Notes: generated from the sequence alone by a model not told the origin. DNA of 64,000 nucleotides from XYD12-FULL-36-8 sp041739035 (GCA_041739035.1 JBGSOQ010000062.1:68283-132282), one strand, 5' to 3'. Counted from the first letter of the stretch, positions 54,857 to 63,891 are shown. Program-made: numbers and translations.

Positions 54857-56311
54857 TTATTTTTTTCTTGCCAGCAATTCAAAAGTTCTTATTCTGTCTT
54901 TATAAACATTGTTTGCATTTATTCTAACAATGTCTAATTGTGCGTCGGAATTGCCTTCCCATCTACGGCACATATACAATGAATGATATATTCTTCCAAT
55001 TTTATATTGCCTGCTTATTGCTAACCCTGCAGAATAGTCTTCACCGTAACTTACATTTGGAATTTTTATATCACGCAGCACAGGTGTATAAAATGCACGG
55101 GGGGCACCAAGTCCGTTTATTCTTAAAGCATTGTTAGGTCCATTATCATCACTCCACTCTTTATGATCAATCAACCCAGGCGGAAGTTCTTTAAGATTAA
55201 AATCTGTGATCTGATAGGAACCAATTACCATTGCGCATTTTTCTTTATGAAATAGATCAACTACTGTTTGCAGAGTATTTTCATCCTTATAGATATCATC
55301 ACTATCAAGCTGCACAGAAAACCTTCCGCACTTTTGATGATGAACACCTGCATTCCAACAGCCGCCAATGCCAAGATCATTTCGCTCGGGAATAAAATGA
55401 ATAAGTCGTTCATCTTTTTTTGCAAAGGATGCTATAACTTCACTTGTTCCATCAGTTGAATGATTATCAATTATAATCAAGTTGAACTTAAAATTAGTTT
55501 TTTGCTTAAGCACGGATTCAATTGCATCACCAATTGTCTTAATTCGATTTCTTACCGGGATGATCACCGATGCTTCAAACTCAAAATCTTTTGTAAGATT
55601 TAAATCTATTTCCTTAAATGGTGGGTGTACGTAAGCTCCGATATCCATTAAATGCTGCGTTACAACTTTTTCCATTTCAATCTGTACTTCCCTGTTTTTC
55701 GGATCAACATAACTGAAATGTTTATCTTCGGTTCCAACTTCTTCAGCACTTTCAATTGTATAAAGGTATTCCGGAATTCTATAAAGTGGACCGAGTTGAG
55801 ATAATTTTAATCTAAGATTATACAATGCCGCAAATTTTAAATTACCATTTAAATCTTCTGCAATTTTCTTTAGATGTGCTGTTTTAACAAAAAGTATTTC
55901 GCCGAAATCAAAATCATCACGCAAACTTCCCTCCTGGTAATCTATAACCGGATGAGGAATTGGTTTACTTTTTTCTTCTTCTAAATAATCAGAATACACC
56001 ATGGAAGAATTAGTGTTTACCGCAACCTGATAAAATCTATCAAGACAGAACTGTCCGGGTTTTACTGCTTTTTCACTCTGAACAATTAAAGTAAAATCAG
56101 TAGAAGAATACTTAGCAATTAATTTAACAGCTTCACTGCCTTTTAAGTTTTTACAGTTAACAACTTTCACATTTTCAAAAGATGAAAATTTTTCATCGGA
56201 TGAAAGCAGAATAATCTCTTTAACTAACTCAGATTCATTGAATCGTTTAATAGTTTTTTGATTTTCCTTTGGATTGCCTTGCTGAAGAAATATTGTAATT
56301 GAGTTTTTCAT
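54857..56311 (-). CDS. Tandem-domain GT2 glycosyltransferase
   Basis: A 484-residue cytoplasmic protein with two GT-A-like halves. The second half (about 245-480) is a complete GT2 domain: ASVIIPVRNRIKTIGDAIESVL, the LDSDD metal/donor motif (335-339) and a DXYXGLxISRQYKIGRIY-type ending. The first half (about 1-230) has the same general fold markers (SMVYSDYLEE, VIDYQEGSLRDDFDFG) but no clear DxD, so it is probably degenerate or accessory. It would add a sugar to a glycan or lipid carrier. No other glycan-assembly gene is near, so acceptor and product are unknown. The gene stands alone between the cassette-2 receptor and a divergent TolB-like gene. Confidence 0.82.
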   Translation of the reverse strand: MKNSITIFLQQGNPKENQKTIKRFNESELVKEIILLSSDEKFSSFENVKVVNCKNLKGSEAVKLIAKYSSTDFTLIVQSEKAVKPGQFCLDRFYQVAVNTNSSMVYSDYLEEEKSKPIPHPVIDYQEGSLRDDFDFGEILFVKTAHLKKIAEDLNGNLKFAALYNLRLKLSQLGPLYRIPEYLYTIESAEEVGTEDKHFSYVDPKNREVQIEMEKVVTQHLMDIGAYVHPPFKEIDLNLTKDFEFEASVIIPVRNRIKTIGDAIESVLKQKTNFKFNLIIIDNHSTDGTSEVIASFAKKDERLIHFIPERNDLGIGGCWNAGVHHQKCGRFSVQLDSDDIYKDENTLQTVVDLFHKEKCAMVIGSYQITDFNLKELPPGLIDHKEWSDDNGPNNALRINGLGAPRAFYTPVLRDIKIPNVSYGEDYSAGLAISRQYKIGRIYHSLYMCRRWEGNSDAQLDIVRINANNVYKDRIRTFELLARKK

Positions 56312-56479
56312 TTTAGCGCTAAAATTTGTTATTAAGCTGTATAAAAATATAACTTCATTAAATAAGAAAATAGACTGAATGTCATTATTTTTTTTTTTAT
56401 TTTGTTTGAAGTGAATTGAAATTAATAAACATTATTCACATAATCCGATCGCTATATAATTTAATTTAAGGTTTATACG

Positions 56480-57403
56480 ATGAAAAAATTATTTTTATTT
56501 ATATTTATTACTTTTAGTGCACTTATCACAGCCCAATCAAACTATCAACTTTTAATCGAAGGCACACCAGAAGAAGCAGTAATGAACGGCACTTATTCAC
56601 CCGATGGATTAAAGATTGCTTATACAAAATCCGGTTACCAGGGTATATGGATTTTAAACTTGCAAACACAAACAACAAAGCAATTAACTGATGAAGCTGC
56701 TGCGGGATTTGGATATAAGTGGTCTTCTGATTCCAAATTAATTCTATCTCGCGTTGCTAAATACGAAGATTTAAAACGATTTAACGCTGTTAAAATATTT
56801 AATATTGAAACAGGAGAATCAAAACAACTATCCGATTATAAAACTATGATGCCTTATTTGCCGGAATGGGCTGATGGAGATTCAAAAGTATATCTGCCTC
56901 TTAAAGGCAGTGATGAAGTTTATGTTTCAGGCATTGAGAAAAATAGTATCATCACAAATGATTTAATTACTTTCGAAAAAAATAATAAAATAACTGTTCT
57001 CGATTTCATTAGTAATTCAGAGTCTAACCTTGAGCCAATTAAAGACGCACAATATATTAATCTTTCATTATCTCCTGATAAAATGAAAATGGTCTTTGAA
57101 GTTATGGGTGGAAATATATTTGTGGTTAATACCGATGGATCTAATCTTATAGATCTTGGCAGAGGTAACAGACCAAAATGGTCTTCAGACAGTAAAAAAA
57201 TAACTTATATGATCGCTGAAGACAACGGACACGAATTCACAGCATCAGATATTTATACTATTAATGCTGATGGAACAGGTAAAGTAAATATAACAAATAC
57301 AGAAGCAGTTCTTGAGATGAGTCCAGGTTTTTCTCCTGATGGGAAATCAATTGTATTTGAGAACTATAATGAAGGTTCAATTTATTTAATGAATGTAGAG
57401 TAA
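56480..57403 (+). CDS. TolB-like beta-propeller protein
   Basis: A 307-residue exported protein with signal peptide MKKLFLFIFITFSALITAQ. It has at least five PD40/WD40-like blades with SPDG turns: GTYSPDGLKIAYTKSGYQG, YKWSSDSKLILSRVAK, LSPDKMKMVFEVMGG, PKWSSDSKKITYMIA and FSPDGKSIVFENYNEG. It resembles the propeller of TolB, but no Tol-Pal genes are near. It starts a two-gene run with the T9SS amidase (8-bp gap), so a link to peptidoglycan is possible. Its ligand is unknown. Confidence 0.8.
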   Translation: MKKLFLFIFITFSALITAQSNYQLLIEGTPEEAVMNGTYSPDGLKIAYTKSGYQGIWILNLQTQTTKQLTDEAAAGFGYKWSSDSKLILSRVAKYEDLKRFNAVKIFNIETGESKQLSDYKTMMPYLPEWADGDSKVYLPLKGSDEVYVSGIEKNSIITNDLITFEKNNKITVLDFISNSESNLEPIKDAQYINLSLSPDKMKMVFEVMGGNIFVVNTDGSNLIDLGRGNRPKWSSDSKKITYMIAEDNGHEFTASDIYTINADGTGKVNITNTEAVLEMSPGFSPDGKSIVFENYNEGSIYLMNVE

Positions 57404-57411
57404 CGGAGCAA

Positions 57412-59931
57412 ATGAAAATGAAACAAATTAAATCAATACAAAATAATTCTATAAAAAAAATAATTTTCTTACTCGCAGCATTACTCATACTTGTAAGTAC
57501 TCAAAGTTATTCACAAGAGATAACAGGTTTATCCGGATGGAATATTTATTTGGATCCCGGACACAGCCAAAATGAGAATGTGGGTATTTATGGATACTCT
57601 GAAGCCAAGAAGAATTTAAGGGTTGGATTAAACTTAAGACAAATGCTTCTGGATTGGACAGACATTGATACGGTTTATATATGCAGAGAAAATGATCAGC
57701 AAAGCTTATCCCTTTCACAACGAACCGATCAGGCAAATGCACTTGGTGCGGCACATTATCATTCCATTCACAGCGATGCAGCTACTATGGGAAGCCCTGC
57801 AAATAGTACTTTAATTATGTGGGGACAAATAGGAATAGGCGGCCCGGAAAAATTTCCATACGGTGGTAAAAAGATGTCACAGATTATGATTGGATTACTT
57901 ACCGCTGGTATGAGAACCACAACTCGTGGTGCTATGGGAGATAGAGATTTTTATCAAGTAGATAATCCTTATCCTTACCTTCATGTAAACCGCGAAACGA
58001 ATATGGCTTCAGAATTAAGTGAAGCAGGTTTTCATACAAATCCTACTCAAAATCAATTTAACATGAATGCAAGTTGGAAACGACTTGAAGCGAAAACAAT
58101 GTTCTGGACTATTTTAAGATACCATAATGTTGCCAGACCTTTTGTTGGAACATCAGTTGGAATTATAAAAGATTTAGAATCGGGTTTAGCCGTAAATGGC
58201 GCAGTAGTTTCACTAAACGGACAAGTTGATACCACAGATACCTATGCTTCTTTGTTTTATCAATACTCAAGTGATCCAAATCTTTTGAGAAATGGATTTT
58301 ACTATTTTGAAGATATTCCTGCTGGGACACATCAATTACAAGTTAGTGCTGAGGGATATGATCTTTATACCTCTGATGTTACGATGGCAGATACATTTTT
58401 TACATTCAAAGATGTAGATTTAGTTTCTAATGTTCCACCAACAATTGCATCAACTGTGCCTGAACAAAATGATAGCTTGTATCCAGGTGTTGAAAATGTT
58501 GTAATAAATTTTTCACGTCAGATGGATAAAACATCGGTTGAGGCAAATCTTACAATAACACCAGCAGTACCTTATACTGTTGCATGGAGTAACAGCGATA
58601 AAACTCTCACAATCAACACAACTGATTTTGCTTTTGTCTCACAATATGATGTTACTATTGGAGGAAGTGCTTTAGGAAAATTTGGTCATTCTTTTGATGG
58701 AGATGGTAATGGAATTGGTGGTGATGCTTTTACTTTGACAGTTAAAACAAAAGTTGCAGATATTCTTGCACCTACCGTCGAGAGTTTTTATCCATCTGCA
58801 AATGCAACCAATGTTGAGTACAAACCTATAATTAATGTTTCATTTGATGAGCTGCTAAAAACTTCAACAATATCAAGCAGATTTAAAGTGGTTAGAAACT
58901 CGACTCAAACTAATGCTGCAGGAATTTTAAGACATTATCTTGTAAATGGAAGAAGTGTTTTAAACTTTTTTATTACAACTCCATTATTTGAAAATGAATC
59001 TTATACCGTAAAAATACAAGCGGGAATGGAAGATCTTTTCGGTAATCCCACCCCAGTTGATTATACTTACGATTTTACCACGGGTAATTCAAATTATTTT
59101 GCGCAAACTATCATTGATAATTTTGATACGGGTATAACAAATTGGTGGCAGCCTGGAAACTCAGGAAGTACGGTTGGAACAAATCCACTTGCAACAAAAA
59201 TTTATTCGAACACAACAGTATTAAATGCAAATACCGGAAGCACAAAATCTATGCAGTTGGATTATGAATGGGATATAAATGCCCCTGAATGGTTAATAAG
59301 AGAATATTATTCTCCAACGTCTCCAACCTTTGAACCAAATACATTGCTGCAAGTATTTATGTTTGGTGATGGATCGAACAATAGATTTAGATTTGCAGTT
59401 AGAGAAACTGCACCGGGTAACTTTGAGGTTAGTCCGTGGTATGAAGTTAATTGGAGTGGATGGAAACTTGTAACATGGGATCTATCTCAAGGACAAACAG
59501 GGAACTGGATTGGTAATAATGTTTTTGAACCACCACTACGATTTGATAGTTTTCAATTGACCTATGACTCAAGTAATCAAAACACAGGTACAATTTATTT
59601 TGATGATGTAAGGACAGCATCATTTAGTCCGACAGATGTTGAAGAAGAAATTGGTACAACTGTTCCAACACAATTTACTCTGCAGCAGAACTATCCAAAT
59701 CCATTTAATCCGAGTACACAAATTAAATTTAGTGTACCTCAAGCCTCTAATGTAAAATTAATTGTATCTGATATTCTTGGAAAAGAAGTTGCTGTTTTGG
59801 TAAATGATAATCTTACAGCAGGAAATTACTCAGCAAACTTTGATGCAGGCAGCATTTCAAGTGGAGTTTATTTTTATACTTTGATAACTGATAATTTCAA
59901 ACAAAGTCGTAAGATGATATTGATGAAATAA
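57412..59931 (+). CDS. N-acetylmuramoyl-L-alanine amidase (amidase-3) with Ig-like domains and T9SS sorting domain
   Basis: An 839-residue exported protein. Order: signal peptide (1-35); amidase-3 domain (about 44-235); a carboxypeptidase-regulatory-like module (about 245-340, VGIIKDLESGLAVNGAVVSL); two Ig-like (Big-5 type) domains (about 340-565, starting PPTIASTVPEQNDSLYPG); a carbohydrate-binding-like beta domain (about 570-740); and a T9SS domain (about 755-839). Zinc ligands are H51 in LDPGHS, E64 in YSEAKKN and H120 in HSIHSDA; the catalytic Glu is E204 in SELSEAGFHTN. It should cut murein between MurNAc and L-Ala outside the cell. It forms a pair with the TolB-like gene and is followed by a strong terminator. 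Confidence 0.9.
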   Translation: MKMKQIKSIQNNSIKKIIFLLAALLILVSTQSYSQEITGLSGWNIYLDPGHSQNENVGIYGYSEAKKNLRVGLNLRQMLLDWTDIDTVYICRENDQQSLSLSQRTDQANALGAAHYHSIHSDAATMGSPANSTLIMWGQIGIGGPEKFPYGGKKMSQIMIGLLTAGMRTTTRGAMGDRDFYQVDNPYPYLHVNRETNMASELSEAGFHTNPTQNQFNMNASWKRLEAKTMFWTILRYHNVARPFVGTSVGIIKDLESGLAVNGAVVSLNGQVDTTDTYASLFYQYSSDPNLLRNGFYYFEDIPAGTHQLQVSAEGYDLYTSDVTMADTFFTFKDVDLVSNVPPTIASTVPEQNDSLYPGVENVVINFSRQMDKTSVEANLTITPAVPYTVAWSNSDKTLTINTTDFAFVSQYDVTIGGSALGKFGHSFDGDGNGIGGDAFTLTVKTKVADILAPTVESFYPSANATNVEYKPIINVSFDELLKTSTISSRFKVVRNSTQTNAAGILRHYLVNGRSVLNFFITTPLFENESYTVKIQAGMEDLFGNPTPVDYTYDFTTGNSNYFAQTIIDNFDTGITNWWQPGNSGSTVGTNPLATKIYSNTTVLNANTGSTKSMQLDYEWDINAPEWLIREYYSPTSPTFEPNTLLQVFMFGDGSNNRFRFAVRETAPGNFEVSPWYEVNWSGWKLVTWDLSQGQTGNWIGNNVFEPPLRFDSFQLTYDSSNQNTGTIYFDDVRTASFSPTDVEEEIGTTVPTQFTLQQNYPNPFNPSTQIKFSVPQASNVKLIVSDILGKEVAVLVNDNLTAGNYSANFDAGSISSGVYFYTLITDNFKQSRKMILMK

Positions 59932-59947
59932 GAGGCCCATCCCCAAA

Positions 59948-59978
59948 CCCCTTCCTTAAAGGAAGGGGATTATATTTT
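59948..59978 (+). terminator. Intrinsic terminator after the T9SS amidase gene
   Basis: Ten-base perfect stem CCCCTTCCTT - A - AAGGAAGGGG (59948-59968), followed by ATTATATTTTT. It lies 17 bp after the amidase stop. The palindrome also resembles other CCCC-rich repeats in the window, so a repeat may have been co-opted as a terminator. Confidence 0.8.
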
Positions 59979-60013
59979 TGTCATTCCGGGCTTGACCAGG
60001 AATCTATTTTTTA
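59979..60013. repeat. GTCATTCC...GGAATC palindromic repeat before the reductase gene
   Basis: TGTCATTCCGGGCTTGACCA and the following GGAATCTATTTTTTAG repeat the pattern of the element at 21282-21315, again within 10-20 bp of a start codon. An in-frame TTG in it extends the downstream frame artificially. Confidence 0.55.
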
Positions 60014-60021
60014 GAGGACTA

Positions 60022-61002
60022 ATGAACTACAGAAAATTTGGCAACACAGATTTATCAGTAAGCGAAATAGGATTTGGCGCCTGGGGCATTGGTGGTCCAG
60101 CGATGGTTGGCGATGTTGCTATCGGGTGGGGCGATGTGAATGATAATACTTCTATAAAAGCATTAAATAGGTCATATGATCTTGGAGTTAATTTTTATGA
60201 CACAGCAGATTTTTATGGATTCGGTCATTCAGAAGAATTAATTGGTAATGTTTTTGGAAATCGTGATGATGTAATGATCGCATCAAAAGTCGGACATAGA
60301 GTTGAAGACGAAAAAATTTTATTAGACTATACAAAAAAACACATCTTAAAATCCTGCGAAGAATCATTAAATCGATTAAAAAGAGATAAGATAGATTATT
60401 TCCAGCTTCATTCAGCAAAACTTGAGCATCTGCAAAACGGTGAATGTATTGAAGCCATGGAAGAACTTAAAAGTCAGGGCAAAATTCGTTATTGGGGAAT
60501 TTCACTTAACACATTTAATCCTTATCCAGAAGCGGAATATTTAATTGAACGTAACTTAGCAGATGGATTTCAATTAGTGTTAAATATAATTAATCAGCGT
60601 TCATTAAAATTAATTGAAACTGCAAATAAAAAAGGTTACGGTGTTATTGCACGCATTCCTTTGCAATTTGGTTTGCTTACCGGAAAGTTTACAAAAGAAA
60701 CCACATTTAATAAAAATGATCACAGGTATTTTAGACTGCAGCCGGAACTTCTTTCAGAACTTATTGATGCACTTGATGACGTATGGGATATTGCAAAAAA
60801 ATATAGTGTTGATAAAAGTACATTTGCACTTAGTTTCACATTAAACCATTCGGGAGTTTCAACGGTTATTCCTGGAATAAAAACTCCAGAGCAAGCAGAA
60901 AAAAATACAAAACCAATTATCACAATAAGTGAAGAAGATATGAATTTTATTCATCACCTTTTTGATGACAAGTTTAATTCCCTTGTTGAAAAAATGGTTT
61001 GA
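60022..61002 (+). CDS. Aldo/keto reductase
   Basis: A 326-residue cytoplasmic NAD(P)H-dependent oxidoreductase with a TIM-barrel fold. The ATG at 60022 follows AGAGGA; the ten codons before it are repeat sequence. The catalytic tetrad is visible: Asp in YDTADFYGFG, Tyr in the same motif (FYG), Lys in IASKVGH and His in YFQLHSAK. The C-terminal cofactor segment is STVIPGIKTPEQAEKN. The substrate cannot be read from the sequence. Sugar or short-chain aldehydes are typical. No operon partner is evident; a REP-rich region follows. Confidence 0.9.
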   Translation: MNYRKFGNTDLSVSEIGFGAWGIGGPAMVGDVAIGWGDVNDNTSIKALNRSYDLGVNFYDTADFYGFGHSEELIGNVFGNRDDVMIASKVGHRVEDEKILLDYTKKHILKSCEESLNRLKRDKIDYFQLHSAKLEHLQNGECIEAMEELKSQGKIRYWGISLNTFNPYPEAEYLIERNLADGFQLVLNIINQRSLKLIETANKKGYGVIARIPLQFGLLTGKFTKETTFNKNDHRYFRLQPELLSELIDALDDVWDIAKKYSVDKSTFALSFTLNHSGVSTVIPGIKTPEQAEKNTKPIITISEEDMNFIHHLFDDKFNSLVEKMV

Positions 61003-61031
61003 TATTTTCTGTTACCCATACGGAGACGATA

Positions 61032-61222
61032 CGTCATCTCGAGCGGAGTTTAAACGTCATCTCGAGTGAATTACCACCGTCATCTCGAGCGGAGACGAGA
61101 GATGAAATAAAAAATAATTTCTGATTTGTCCCCCTTCGACTTCGCTCAGGGTGACGGTTACATTTAACAGCATCTCAATCTATGACAAGACGTCATCTTG
61201 AGCGAAAACGAGAGATGAAACA
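61032..61222. repeat. Palindromic repeat cluster left of the GIY-YIG gene
   Basis: At least four CGTCATCT(C/T)GAG units (starting 61032, 61055, 61078 and 61191) and one CCCCCTTCGACTTCGCTCAG unit (61130). Each full CGTCATCTCGAGCG unit is closed by its inverse CGAGAGATGA. The 60-bp stretch 61055-61114 recurs without a mismatch at 61738-61797 in the same orientation. Confidence 0.85.
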
Positions 61223-61243
61223 TAAAATTATAATTTCAATAAA

Positions 61244-61549
61244 ATGAAAAGCTCTTGGTTTTACATATTAAAATGTTCAGATAGTAGTTTTTATTGTGGC
61301 TGTACTAGTAACCTCGAAAATAGAATAAATGAACATAAGCTTGGGAAATTTAAAGGTTACACATCCGCAAGATTACCAGTTGAATTGGTCTACTCCCAAG
61401 AATTTTCTGATATAAACGATGCTATCCGTGCAGAAAGAAGAATAAAAAAATGGGGCAGAAAAAAGAAGGAAGCTTTGATAAATAGTGATTTTGATTTATT
61501 GCACGAATTAGCCAAGTGTAAAAATGAGACTTCTTCAAATAATAAATAA
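61244..61549 (+). CDS. GIY-YIG nuclease (UPF0213/YhbQ type)
   Basis: A 101-residue protein of the small stand-alone GIY-YIG family. Visible marks: WFYILKCSDSSFYCGCTSNL, where the GIY-YIG pair is altered to FYIL...FYCG; the Arg-containing LENRINEHKLGKFKGYTSARLPVELVYSQEF; and a basic helix DAIRAERRIKKWGRKKKEALI. The length equals that of UPF0213 proteins. The key Arg, Tyr and Glu of the GIY-YIG fold appear present. The gene lies between two clusters of palindromic repeats, with an identical 60-bp direct repeat about 130 bp before its start and 190 bp after its stop. Known members are structure-selective nucleases of unknown cell role. Confidence 0.88.
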   Translation: MKSSWFYILKCSDSSFYCGCTSNLENRINEHKLGKFKGYTSARLPVELVYSQEFSDINDAIRAERRIKKWGRKKKEALINSDFDLLHELAKCKNETSSNNK

Positions 61550-61561
61550 TTAGTTTGATGA

Positions 61562-61797
61562 CCCCCTTCGACTTCGCTCAGGGTGACGGTTACATTAAAC
61601 AGCATCTCAATCAAAGACGAGGCGTCATCTCGAGCGAAGACGAGAGATGAAACAAAAAAAGAGTTTTGTAATTGTTCCCCTTCGACTTCGCTCAGGGTGA
61701 CGGTTACGATTAAACAACATCTCAATCTATGACGAAACGTCATCTCGAGTGAATTACCACCGTCATCTCGAGCGGAGACGAGAGATGAAATAAAAAA
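61562..61797. repeat. Palindromic repeat cluster right of the GIY-YIG gene
   Basis: Two CCCCTTCGACTTCGCTCAGG units (61562 and 61676) and three CGTCATCTCGAG units (61623, 61738, 61761). The first of the two larger units (61562-61651) is a near-copy of 61130-61222. The end (61738-61797) is the identical 60-bp copy of 61055-61114. The antisense frame across it translates to TLSEVEG-type repeats and is not a gene. Confidence 0.85.
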
Positions 61798-61808
61798 GGG
61801 AATATATT

Positions 61809-63644
61809 TTGAAAAAGATTTTTTTATTCTTCTTAGTTTTAATAAGCTCCATCTTTCCTCAGCAATTTAAATTTGCCTGGCTTACAGATGTGCACATTGG
61901 TTATCCAACTGCAAAAGAAGATTTGCAAAGAAGCGTTGATGATATAAATTCATCAGATAGTATTTCTTTCACAATAGTTTCCGGCGATATAACTGCAACC
62001 GGTACTTTAGAAGAATTATCGCTGGCAAAAGATATTCTTGGTGATCTTAAAAAACCTTATTACATAATTCCCGGCAACCACGATACAAAATGGTCAGAAT
62101 CCGGCTGCACAGATTTTCTCAAACTCTGGGGCAATGATCGCTTTGTCTTTGAGTACGATAAATTTCTTTTCATTGGTTTGCATCAGGGACCACGAATGCG
62201 AATGGCTGATGGGCATTGGGCACCAGAAGATTTAAGATGGTTTGATTCACTGATTGTTTCGCTGCCAAATTCAAATCAGCCAATAATTTTTGTAACTCAT
62301 TATCCATTGGATGAAAGCATTGATAATTGGTATGAAATGCTTGACCGATTGAAGAATGTAAATACACAAGTCGCTTTGTTTGGGCACGGACATAAAAACG
62401 GAATTTATGATTTTGAATCGATTGCTGGAGTAATGAGCAGATCAAATTTACGCGCAAAAGATGAAGCAGGTGGTTATACCATTGCAGAAGTTAAAAATGA
62501 TTCAATTTATTTTTCTGAAAGAATTCCAAACACTCAAACAAAATTTTGGCATCAGCTTCCGTTGCAGCAAAGAAATTATGAAGCATTAATTATTGAACAA
62601 ATAAGACCGGATTATTCTATCAATCAAAAATTTCCAAATGTAAAATCAGAATGGGAATTTAATTCAGGATACACAATAGGATCTTCTGCAATCGTAAAAG
62701 ATAATTCTGTCTTTGTTGGCGATGCTTCAGGATATTTTTATTCATTAAGTCTATCGGATGGATCAGTTATTTGGAAATTTAAAGCACAAAATGCTATTTA
62801 CTCAACTCCGACTGTTCAATGTAAATCAGTTGTATTCGGAAGTGCTGATAGTTCAATCTATTGTTTGAATTCTGAAAATGGTAATCTTGTCTGGAAATAC
62901 AAAACAAATGCTGCAGTTCTGGGTTGTCCGATTATTGAAGATGATATTGTTTTTATTGGCGGAAGCGATAGAATTTTTCGGGCACTTGATTTAGAAAGTG
63001 GGCAATTAGTTTGGGAGTTTAAAGGATTGAATGGATTTGTGGAAACCAAACCTGTTTTATATGATGATAAAATTTTGTTCGGTGCATGGGATGAAAATTT
63101 TTATTGTGTTGATGCTGAGAGCGGAAAATTAATCTGGAAATGGAAAGGAGATCACTCAGGAACATTCTATTCTCCTGCTGCCTGTTGGGCGGTTGTTTCA
63201 GATGGAATTGTATTCTTCGCAGCACCTGATAGAAAAATGACAACTATTGATATTGAAACAGGTAAAGAATTATGGCGAACTGGGAAATACAAAGTAAGAG
63301 AAACTGTTGGTCTTTCTGAAGATGGTGAAAAACTTTTTATCCGCACAATGAATGATACAATTCTTGCTTTACCTGTTTCTGATAAACTTGAAGAACCATT
63401 GTGGATTACAAACTGCGGGTTTGGTTATGATATTAGTTCATCTCAAATTGTGGAAAAAGATGGAGTAATATTTTATGCAACAAAAAATGGAATGATATAC
63501 TCACTTGATTCTGAAACTGGTAAGATTCTTTGGCAGCATAAAATTACAAATGGGTTTGTGAATACGATTACTCCACTTAGTAATAATAACTTTATCACAA
63601 CAGATTTTGATGGCAAAGTGAACTATTTTCTTCTCAATAAATAG
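61809..63644 (+). CDS. Calcineurin-like phosphoesterase fused to a PQQ-type beta-propeller
   Basis: A 611-residue exported protein starting with TTG (no ATG is suitable; AAAGGGA lies upstream). Signal peptide MKKIFLFFLVLISSIFPQQ. The first ~265 residues are a metallophosphoesterase: metal ligands in LTDVHIG (D27, H29), SGDITATG, PGNHDTKW, VTHYPLD and GHGHKNG. Residues ~290-610 contain seven PQQ-like blades, such as SDGSVIWKFKAQNAIYSTP, ENGNLVWKYKTNAAVLGCP, ESGQLVWEFKGLNGFVETKP, ESGKLIWKWKGDHSGTFYSP and ETGKILWQHKITNGFVNT. It would hydrolyse a phosphoester in the periplasm or outside, with the propeller as a binding platform. No cofactor use is implied by the blades alone. Confidence 0.88.
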   Translation: MKKIFLFFLVLISSIFPQQFKFAWLTDVHIGYPTAKEDLQRSVDDINSSDSISFTIVSGDITATGTLEELSLAKDILGDLKKPYYIIPGNHDTKWSESGCTDFLKLWGNDRFVFEYDKFLFIGLHQGPRMRMADGHWAPEDLRWFDSLIVSLPNSNQPIIFVTHYPLDESIDNWYEMLDRLKNVNTQVALFGHGHKNGIYDFESIAGVMSRSNLRAKDEAGGYTIAEVKNDSIYFSERIPNTQTKFWHQLPLQQRNYEALIIEQIRPDYSINQKFPNVKSEWEFNSGYTIGSSAIVKDNSVFVGDASGYFYSLSLSDGSVIWKFKAQNAIYSTPTVQCKSVVFGSADSSIYCLNSENGNLVWKYKTNAAVLGCPIIEDDIVFIGGSDRIFRALDLESGQLVWEFKGLNGFVETKPVLYDDKILFGAWDENFYCVDAESGKLIWKWKGDHSGTFYSPAACWAVVSDGIVFFAAPDRKMTTIDIETGKELWRTGKYKVRETVGLSEDGEKLFIRTMNDTILALPVSDKLEEPLWITNCGFGYDISSSQIVEKDGVIFYATKNGMIYSLDSETGKILWQHKITNGFVNTITPLSNNNFITTDFDGKVNYFLLNK

Positions 63645-63830
63645 TCATTTCGAATTCGACCCAGCTTACTGGAAGTTTCTGTTGTAGAATTATAATCGAA
63701 GTCATTTCGATCCCGATCTTCCCTGTCCGCAGACAGGTTCAACGGGAGAGAAATCTTTCTCGCAAAATTCTATAAAAATTTTAGCTCGAATTTGCAGCAG
63801 TAAATTCTTCGAAATGGGCATAATAGTCAA
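63644..63830. repeat. Degenerate GTCATTTCGA repeat element near the right edge
   Basis: Two GTCATTTCGA starts (63644 and about 63700) face an inverse TTCGAAATG near 63810. A perfect palindrome, CCTGTC-CGCA-GACAGG (63722-63737), interrupts it, as TCCGCC-GT-GGCGGA interrupts the element at 7879. The first copy begins in the stop codon of the phosphoesterase gene. Confidence 0.55.
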
Positions 63831-63891
63831 AAAGTGTTGCTGGAATTTATATAAGTAATAACATTATATAAATTTACAGGAACAAAACTCA

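Noticed and set aside
61390..61743. 117-residue minus-strand frame with TLSEVEG repeats
   Set aside because: It is the translation of the palindromic repeats plus the antisense of the GIY-YIG gene.
61032..61797. CRISPR array
   Set aside because: The repeat units are palindromic, unevenly spaced, of two types and contain a gene between them. There are no regular unique spacers.
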